Of a stretch of 64,000 nt of DNA, positions 51,521-59,800 are shown one piece after another (position 1 is the stretch's first letter; each line of letters opens with the position of its first letter). Location: the NCBI RefSeq assembly GCF_041321145.1, contig NZ_JBGGWA010000001.1, positions 62,001 to 126,000 on the forward strand, in the 5' to 3' direction. This DNA comes from Paraburkholderia sp041321145 (lineage in GTDB: Bacteria; Pseudomonadota; Gammaproteobacteria; Burkholderiales; Burkholderiaceae). The translations under genes were made by a program, and so were the position numbers. A model generated the notes under the pieces. The model saw nothing but the letters and a program-made list of their open reading frames with translations, was not told where the DNA came from and searched no databases.

Positions 51521-52129
51521 TCAGTCGATCAACCTGTGCAACGTAGCAAACTCAATCAGCGCGGCCAATGACGACAGTCCAAGCTTTTCCTGGATGCGGC
51601 TCTTGTACGTGCTCACTGTCTTGTCGCTCAGGAACAAACGGCTCGCGATATCCCGGTTACTCACGCCACGCGCAAGATATTGCAGCACTTCCACCTCGCG
51701 CGCTGACAGGGTGCTTAGTCCGCTCTCGGTCGCCGAATTTGCAGTATCGGCCGGGAAGCAGTCATAGCCGAATAGCACGGTTTTTAGCGCAGTAATCAGT
51801 TCGCTGATTTCGCGACCTTTGCCGACATAACCATTTGCGCCGGCAACGCGCGTATAACCGGCCATAACGTGTTCCGGTTTTGCGGAAAGAACAAGGATGC
51901 AGATTTTGGTATTGTGTGCACGAATACGGCGGATCATGGATAGACCATCAAGTCGGGGCAAATCGAGATCGAGAATTACCAGATCGGGATTTTCAGTCAG
52001 AACCATTTTCAGGCCGTCCTCACCGTCGCCGCACTCTCCAATCAACTCTAATTCCGGATCGGCACGCAGCACATCAGCTATCGTTCCCCGAATCATTGGG
52101 TGGTCGTCAATAATCACGATTCTTTTCAT
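51521..52129 (-). CDS. NarL/FixJ-type response regulator (BvgA/EvgA-like)
   Basis: 202 residues: receiver domain (1-120) with acidic pocket IIDDHP, phospho-acceptor Asp in PDLVILDLDLPRLDGLSMIR and the conserved Lys in NGYVGKGREISELI, then a LuxR-type HTH (about 137-200) with LSAREVEVLQYLARGVSNRD and LFLSDKTVSTYKSRIQEKL. Close in type to BvgA/EvgA, regulators of virulence and adhesion genes. It lies directly upstream of the kinase-like gene and near the autotransporter, so regulation of the adhesin is plausible, not shown. Confidence 0.93.
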   Translation of the reverse strand: MKRIVIIDDHPMIRGTIADVLRADPELELIGECGDGEDGLKMVLTENPDLVILDLDLPRLDGLSMIRRIRAHNTKICILVLSAKPEHVMAGYTRVAGANGYVGKGREISELITALKTVLFGYDCFPADTANSATESGLSTLSAREVEVLQYLARGVSNRDIASRLFLSDKTVSTYKSRIQEKLGLSSLAALIEFATLHRLID

Positions 52130-52580
52130 TTACCGCTCCATTTTCTGATCATTAATCAATGGGCGTAAAACTGAATCGCAATAGCCCACACAGGAAATCA
52201 GACGAAATACTAACAACAATGCAAAGACATTTTTTCGTCGTGGCGATGCGATATTTCTGCAATATTTGTCGGATTTTTCCCACCTGGAGGATTTGAGATT
52301 CCCTACGCGCAAGTAGTGAATGCGGTCACCTCGGCTCAATTAACGGCGGATTGCGACACATAGCGCTGACCTTTCGAACGGCGTGCTTGCGTATCCAGGC
52401 CGAAATGAAGGTCGTGGTCCGTTCGACGGCAATGCACACCGTGATGGATGCGGATCAGGCGATAATGGCGTTTGCGGAACTGGAATTCGCTCAGAGCGAG
52501 CGGGAGGCAGAAAGTGGGGAGAGAAGCGAGCGCGAACATCGTTAGCGCTCGTGATACGTATTACAGCCCTACCGTTGAAC
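52130..52580. promoter_or_regulatory. Intergenic region upstream of the response regulator
   Basis: About 450 nt between the OmpA-lipoprotein terminator hairpin and the response regulator start, AT-richer than its surroundings near 52140-52330. It should contain the promoter of the regulator-kinase unit. Short open frames here (for example 52336-52539 leftward) lack ribosome sites and recognisable content. I see no other feature. Confidence 0.4.
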
Positions 52581-52613
52581 GTAATCGCCGGCCCGACAGG
52601 GGCCGGCGATTAC
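52581..52613 (-). terminator. Perfect 14-bp hairpin after the OmpA-type lipoprotein gene
   Basis: GTAATCGCCGGCCC (52581-52594) and GGGCCGGCGATTAC (52600-52613), loop GACAG, beginning 8 nt after the lipoprotein stop codon in the leftward direction. Very stable but without a T-run; probably transcript end or protection of the autotransporter-lipoprotein mRNA. Confidence 0.75.
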
Positions 52614-52620
52614 ACCCGCC

Positions 52621-53745
52621 TCACTGATCTTGCGGGTCTTGCTGTTGCATCTGCTGTGGCTGCATTTGCTGCGCTTGCGGCGCAGCTGATGCCTGCGCAT
52701 TACTGCGCATAAAGTCCAACTCGACGCGACGGTTCGGTGCCAGACAGTCGATCAGAGCCTGTTGGTTCCGGTTGTTACACTGCACCACCGGTTCTTCCTT
52801 GCCACGACCACGAGCCATCATCGGCGCTTTGACTCCGCCGCTCTGCAGATAGCGTTTGACCGTCTCAGCACGCTTGTTCGACAGCTGACGGTTGTAGCTG
52901 TCGCTACCGAGGCGGTCCGTATAGCCTTCGATACGGATGCCCGTGACGTCGTCGACCTGTTTCAGATCGCGGGCCAACTGATCGAGCTTGGCTTTGCCAC
53001 CTGGCAGCATGCCAGCCAGATCGCCGCGATCGAACTTGAAGGTCGCGTCCGCTTGCAGCGTCATCTTCTGCGGGATCGGCGAAACGACCGGTGCCGCGAC
53101 CGGCGGCGGCGTGCAGGCCTCAAGCGCTGCGCCGATGCCGGGCAGGCCCTTTTCGACGCCATTGACCAGGCGCTGACTCTCGCTGAAGTCACGCGTCCAT
53201 GCTTCATGGCCTGCGTGAATCAGTTCGACTTCCGAGCACGCGGTGAGGCGCTGAGCTTCCTGGCACTGCGCGAAGAGCGGAGACGTCTTCGCAGCCAGGA
53301 TCTGCTTCCACAGATCCGGCCGCACCACCGAAGAGGTCCGTAGTTCCGGATTGTCGACGGAGAGCCCCTGGCCGGTTTCGAGCGCCGTGGTCAGGCGGTT
53401 GGCTTCGACCAGCGCTTCCTCGACAAAGCCCCAGCCGTCGTGGCTGGAACGTTCGTCGCGCGCGGCGTTCAGCCAGCACTGCGCCTTGTCACCGAAGTAG
53501 TTACTTTTGCGCTCACCGAGTGCGTTCAGACGGGTCTGAACCGAGCTCAGCATCGAGCCGTTCTTGACACCGCTATAAGTCGAGATCCACTGCGGCGTCA
53601 CGGCCCCAGCGGCCTGACTCTGCGTTGCGCTGAAACCGTTCTGCAGAACCGTTGGGTCCTGGATTTGCAGGTGATCGCGCGTCGCGGACGACGAACATCC
53701 GGCGAGCATCGCGGCAAGCGCGATGGCGATTAATGAATACTTCAT
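52621..53745 (-). CDS. OmpA-family outer-membrane lipoprotein
   Basis: 374 residues: lipoprotein signal MKYSLIAIALAAMLAGCSSS (lipobox LAGC, Cys17), a helical region of about 200 residues of unknown family, and a C-terminal OmpA-like peptidoglycan-binding domain (about 225-350) with IRIEGYTDRLGSDSYNRQLS and APNRRVELDF, then a Gln/Met/Pro-rich tail. Unlike standard OmpA, the barrel is absent, so it probably links the outer membrane to peptidoglycan. It follows the giant autotransporter by 96 nt, as OmpA-type partners do in other Burkholderia autotransporter clusters, suggesting a role in adhesin display. Confidence 0.88.
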   Translation of the reverse strand: MKYSLIAIALAAMLAGCSSSATRDHLQIQDPTVLQNGFSATQSQAAGAVTPQWISTYSGVKNGSMLSSVQTRLNALGERKSNYFGDKAQCWLNAARDERSSHDGWGFVEEALVEANRLTTALETGQGLSVDNPELRTSSVVRPDLWKQILAAKTSPLFAQCQEAQRLTACSEVELIHAGHEAWTRDFSESQRLVNGVEKGLPGIGAALEACTPPPVAAPVVSPIPQKMTLQADATFKFDRGDLAGMLPGGKAKLDQLARDLKQVDDVTGIRIEGYTDRLGSDSYNRQLSNKRAETVKRYLQSGGVKAPMMARGRGKEEPVVQCNNRNQQALIDCLAPNRRVELDFMRSNAQASAAPQAQQMQPQQMQQQDPQDQ

Positions 53746-53765
53746 GTCTGTTTCTCATGGAAAGA

Positions 53766-53794
53766 GGGTCGCACGGAAGCTTCCCGTGCGACCC
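53766..53794 (-). terminator. Hairpin between autotransporter and lipoprotein genes
   Basis: Perfect 11-bp arms GGGTCGCACGG (53766-53776) and CCGTGCGACCC (53784-53794) with a 7-nt loop, 48 nt after the autotransporter stop and 21 nt before the lipoprotein start. No T-run, so more likely an mRNA-stability or partial-termination element that sets the ratio of the two proteins. Confidence 0.6.
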
Positions 53795-53841
53795 AGACAG
53801 CTAACGTCTTAAGCTTCTATTCAAGGCCTTGCGGCCATGGC

Positions 53842-56800
53842 TTAGTTGCCGAGGACGATGCCGATACCAGCGCGAACGATGGTGCTATTGCCGCCCGAAG
53901 TGGACACGCCAAGGTTGTAGTTGATCGTGCCCTTCTCGTTCCAGCGGGACACGCCCAGACCCACAGCCTGGTAGCCACGGTAGTTGGCAACACCTGCGTT
54001 CAGCGTGGTACGGCCCGGCAGGTACGGCGTGACGATGTTCAGCGCCGATGCCGAAGCGATACCCTTGGCTGCACTGCGGTCGACGTTGTTGATCGACTGC
54101 TGCATGCCACCCATCGCGTTGTTCAACTGACCGAGGTTGACTGCATCGGTTGCTTGCGTACCGGCTGCGACGTTGGTGATCTGACGCTCGTTACCGGCAG
54201 AACCCACCGATACCGAGTTGTCGCGATCCGTCGTCGAGTTCGAACCCAGCGCGACCGAGTTGGCGTTCGGAGCCGAAGCACCCGAACCCATCGCGACCGA
54301 GTTGTCGCCCGCCGTCACCGTGTTCTTGCCGATTGCAATCGCTTCCGTGCCCGATGCAACAGCACCGTTACCGATCGCGATCGCATCCGTACCCGACGAA
54401 ACCGCAGCCGTGCCACCAGAGGCCGGGGTGTTGATGTTGACGTAAGTCGTGTCGCCCGCGCCGCCGCCTGACAGGTTGTTCACCTGGCTTTGGAGGCTCG
54501 AGAACTGCGAGTAGTTGACCGCATCATTCGCGCTCGAACCTGCAGCAACGTTCGTCAGCGTCACCGGCGTCGTGGAACCCACGCCACCCAGCGTCACCTT
54601 GCTCTTCGACGAGTCGTCGTAGGCCACGCCATTCGTCGTGCCGCCGCTACCGGCGTGATCAGCGACATACGTTTTCATCTGCCCGAAGTTCACGGCGTCG
54701 GTCAGATCCGTACCCGCAGCCACGTTCTTCAACTGAGTCGCTGCGCCGCCCGCGTTGAAGGTCACCGTCTCCTTCGACGGGTTGTCGTAGGCGATGAACG
54801 AGTTGGTCACGTTGCCTGCCGTGTCGACGGTCAAACCAGCGTCCTTCAATTGCTTGAGGTTCACTGCTTCGTCGTCGTTCTTCGCGGCGGCCACGTTTGC
54901 GACCGTCACCGGCGTGCCCGTGTTGCCAAGGGTCAGCAGGTCGTGCGCATCAGTGTCATACACCACACTGTTGACCGAACCACCACCCGAATCGATCTTC
55001 GCGTTGAGGCCAGTCAGCGCTGCACCGACGTCGTTGAACGTGCTGCCGCTCAGCGTGTAGGTCGGCTTCGACACCTTGCCATCCGAACCAACCGTCGACC
55101 CACCGCCCAGCGCCGCTGCCGTGCTGCTCATCGCGCCGTACAGCTGCGAACCGTTGATGGCTTGCTTGCTGCCCGACGTGACCTGGCCGTTAGCGACGTT
55201 GGCCAATACCACCGGTGTGGCGGAGCCGGAACCGCCAAACGTAACTTGGCCCTTGTTCGCGTCGTCATACGCAACGAATGCACCCGACACGTGACCGCTC
55301 GAGTCGAAGCTTGCGCCCAATGCCTTCAGCTGCTGCACGTTCACTGCGTCGTTGTTCGCCACACCGTCGGCCACGTTCGATACCGTCACCGGCGTGCCCG
55401 TGGTGCCACCCAGCGTCACCTTGTTGTGCGACGTCGTGTCGTACATTACAGCGTCGACCGAGCCACTGCCGCCGCTCGACGCGGCCGCGACCAGTGCCGA
55501 GCCCACGTCACTGTACGTCTTGCCGTTCAGCGAGTAGGTCGGCGTCGACACAGTGCCGTCCGCACCCACCTTCGCCCCACCGCCGAGTGCCGTCGCCACG
55601 CTGGCTGCCGTGTTGTACAACTGCGCGCCATTGATCGCGTCCTTGCTGCTGGACGTGACCTGACCCGCTGCAACGTTGGTCAACGTAACCGCCGGGTTCG
55701 TAACTGCGCCGCCGAGCGTCAGCTTGTTGTGCGCCGACGTGTCATAGACCACCGCGTCCGCCGAACCGCCGCCGGCGACTGCCGCGATAGCGCTGGTCAT
55801 CTGGCCGAGGTTCACAGCATCGGTATTTGCCGTACCAGCTGCGACGTTGATGATCTGGCGTTGTGCCGCGCTATTGCCAACCGAAACTGCGTTGGCACGA
55901 TCAGCGGTCGAGTTCGTGCCCAGCGCCACGGCATTTGCTGCAGTCGCAGTTGCGCTCGTGCCGAGAGCCATCGAGTTTGTTGCCGCCGTGGTGGTCTTAG
56001 CTTGACTTCCCATCGAGACGGAGTTGTCGCCGAGCGCTTGCGATTTAAACCCAAATGCCAGCGAATTCGCTCCCTCAGCTTGCGCGTTGTAACCGATCGC
56101 CACGCCGTTGACAGCGTTGTCACCGGTTGAAGCACCCTTGCCGATCACAGTTGCATTGACCGACAGCGCCGCGGCATTCGAACCGACAGCGGTCGAACCA
56201 TCCATGCTGGCCAGAGCCTGCGCGCCGATAGCAAGCGCGTTTTCACCGTTCGACACAGCCAACGGCCCAATCGCCATTGCATTCAGCTTGGTGTTGTCTA
56301 CCGTCGTACCCTCGCTGCCTTGGGTCACGTTCGTGCTTACTGCGATGTAGCTCGTCACAGGCGTAGCGCCCAGAAGCATCGAGCGCACGCCGTTCGTCTG
56401 TTGAGAGAGCTGCTGTTGCAGCGCGGTCAATTGACCGAACGTCGCGGCGTCATGAGCATCCGTACCATCGGCCACATTCATGATGCGCTTTTCCGCACCG
56501 TCGCGGCCAACCGACACCGTGTTATCAGCCGACACGACAGCGTTCGAACCGAGTGCTACGGCATTGTTGAACATCGCGCGCGCGCCCGAACCGATGGCGA
56601 TCGACTTGTTACCGCTCGCGTACGAGTTACCGCCGATGGCGACCGCTTCTGAGCCGTTGGCCGTAGCCGCCGATGCTACCGAGACCACCTTGATGTACTT
56701 CGTAGCATTCGAGATGTCAGTGTTGATCGAGCCAACCGTCGTAGCAACTGCATCGATGGCAGCGCCCACGTCGGTGTACGTCTGGCCGCCGACTGCATAC

Positions 56801-59800
56801 GCCGGCTTCGTCACCGTGCCGCTCGGGCTCACCGAAGAACCGCCACCCAACGCGTCCGCAACGCTCTGCGATACGCCAAACAACTGCGAACCGTTCACTG
56901 CATCACGACTGTTTACCGTCACCGAGCCTGCAGCGAGGTTGGTCAGCGTCACCGGCATTGCCACACCGTTGCCGCCCAATGTCACCTTGTCGTGCAACGT
57001 GGAGTCGTACTTCACAGCGTCAGCGGTGGACGCGCTCGTGCCGGAGGCCACCGCCGCCTGCAACTGACTCACGTTCACTGCGTCAGTGGCTGCGGCGCCC
57101 GCCGCCACGTTCGTCACGCGGCGTTCATTGTTCACCGAACCGACCGATACTTCGCCTACCGGCGTCAAACCGGACAGCGTGCCGCTTGCCGCCTGGTACG
57201 CCGTTGCGCCCAAGTTGGCCGTCGTCGTCGAATTCGCGCCCAGCGCGACCGAGTTCTTTGCCGTTGCCATCGCCTTCGCGCCGATCGCTACGGCATCCGT
57301 ACCGGTTGCCGACGAATCGGCCAGCGTCGAATTGGCGTGGAAGTACTTGATGCCGTTACCGGTGCCATTGGTGATGTTATTCACCGTATTGGTCAGGTTC
57401 GTCACGTTGCCTGCGACGTTCGCCACGTTCTGGTTCGTCTGGAACAGTTGCGTACCATTGACCGCGTCCGTGCTCGACGCCGACAGCGAGCCCGCCGTCA
57501 GACCCGAGATCTTCGTCGTGCCGCTCGCGCCCTTCAGGGTGATCGAGTTCTTCGTCGAGTCGTCATACGCGACAAATGCGCCCGACACGTTGCCGCTTGT
57601 ATCGAAGCTTGCGCCCAGATCCTTCAGCTGCTTCAGGTTCACTGCGTCCGTGTTGGCCGTACCTGCCGCCACGCCCGAGATCTTCGTCGTGCCGCTCGCG
57701 CCCTTCAGCGTGATCGAGTTCTTCGTCGAGTCGTCATACGCAACAAATGCACCCGACACACCACCGCTGGTATCGAAACTTGCACCCAAGTCCTTCAACT
57801 GCTTCAGGTTCACTGCGTCCGTGTTGGCCACACCGGCCGCTACGTTCGACAGCGTCACCGGCGTCGTTGCACCCGTGCCGCCAAACGTCACCTTGCTCTT
57901 TGCCGAGTTGTCATACGAGACAAATGCGCCTGTCACAGCACCGCTGGTGTCGAAGCTTGCGCCCAGATCCTTCAACTGCTTCAGGTTCACAGCATCGGTA
58001 TCTTGCGTACCCGCAGCCACGTTGACCAACTGCCGCTTGAAGGTACCAGAACCAATAGAAACCGTGTTGTTCCGATCAGCGAGCGAGCTCGAACCCAATG
58101 CGACAGAGTACGTACCGGTCACTTTTGCCTGAGAGCCGATTGCAACGCCTTCCAGACTCGTGACCGATGCGGCACCACCGATCGCAATGGCATCCACACC
58201 CGTGGCCGTGGAATCCGCACGCGCCGAATTGACGTGGAAGTACTTGATACCGTTGCCGCTGCCACTGGTGATGTTATTCACCGTATTGGTCAGGTTCGTC
58301 ACATTCCCTGCAACGTTCGCCACGTTCTGGTTCGTCTGGAACAGCTGCGTACCATTGACCGCATCCGTGCTCGACGCCGACAGCGCGCCGGCCGTCAGAC
58401 CCGAAATCTTCGTGCCGCTCGCACCCTTCAGCGTGATCGAGTTCTTCGTCGAGTCGTCATACGCGACAAATGCGCCCGTCACAGCACCACTGGTATCGAA
58501 GCTTGCACCCAAGTCCTTTAGCTGCTTCAGGTTCACTGCGTCCGTGTTCGCCGTACCTGCCGCCACGCCCGAGATCTTCGTCGTGCCGCTCGCGCCCTTC
58601 AGCGTGATCGAGTTCTTCGTCGAGTCGTCATACGCGACAAATGCGCCCGTCACAGCACCGCTTGTATCGAAGCTTGCGCCCAGATCCTTCAGCTGCTTCA
58701 GGTTCACTGCGTCCGTGTTCGCTACACCGGCTGCCACGTTCGACAGCGTCACCGGCGTCGTTGCTCCGGTGCCGCCAAGCGTCACCTTGGTGTGTGCCGA
58801 CGTGTCATACACAACCGAATCACCACCCGTGCCGGTACCCGCCGCCGCGAGAGCCGCGCCGACGTCGTTGTACGTCTTGCCGCCGATCACATAGGTCGGC
58901 TTCTTGATCGAACCGTCGCTATTCACGCCTGCGCCACCACCGATCGCACTCGTCACACCCGTCAACTGGCTAACGTTCACCGCATCGGTGCTCGCCGTAC
59001 CGGCTGCCATATTGACAACGCGCCGCTGAGCCGTGCTGCTACCGACCGACACAGTGTTTGCACTGTTCGCGATCGAACCTGCTCCCAGTGCCACGGAATT
59101 AGCCGCGCTTGCGGTTGCGCCCGAGCCGAGCACCATTGACTTGTCTGCAGCGTCAAGCGCGATAGCGTTAGTTCCGAGCGCGAACGAGTTACCGGCGTAC
59201 GCGTGGGCGCTATACCCGATGCTGACACCGTTCGCGCCCTCAGAACTTGCGTTGTAGCCAATCGCCACGCCGTTGACTGCGTCGCCGCCGGTGCTTGCGC
59301 CCTTGCCGATCACAGTTGAATTGCTTGTCAATGCAGCAGCACCCGAGCCGACAACAGTCGTTCCATCCAAGCTGGCATTAGCCTGGGTACCAACGGCGAG
59401 TGAACCGATACCGTTCGCTGATGCCCCTGGCCCGATGGCCATGGCGTTCAACGGATTGTCAGTCGTCACGGTGGCTGCGAGGCCTGGCGTGATGTTCGTG
59501 CTCACCGCGATAAAGTTGGTAACCGGCGTTGCGCCGAGAAGCATCGAGCGAACACCGCTCGACTGTTGAGAGAGTTGCTTTTGCAGCGCGGTCAACTGAC
59601 CGACCGTTGCGGCATCGGTAGCATTTGTACCGTCAGCCACATTCACGATGCGCTTTTCCGCACCTTCGCGGCCAAGCGACACCGTGTTGGCTTCCGTCAC
59701 AACAGCATTCGAGCCAAGAGCGACGGAATTGTCGTACATCGCGCGCGCACCGGAGCCGATGGCAATCGACTTGTTACCGCTCGCGTACGAGTTACCACCG

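Noticed and set aside
57480..58750. Regular direct repeats considered as a CRISPR array
   Set aside because: The repeats are in frame within the autotransporter and spacers are themselves repeated coding units, not unique spacers.
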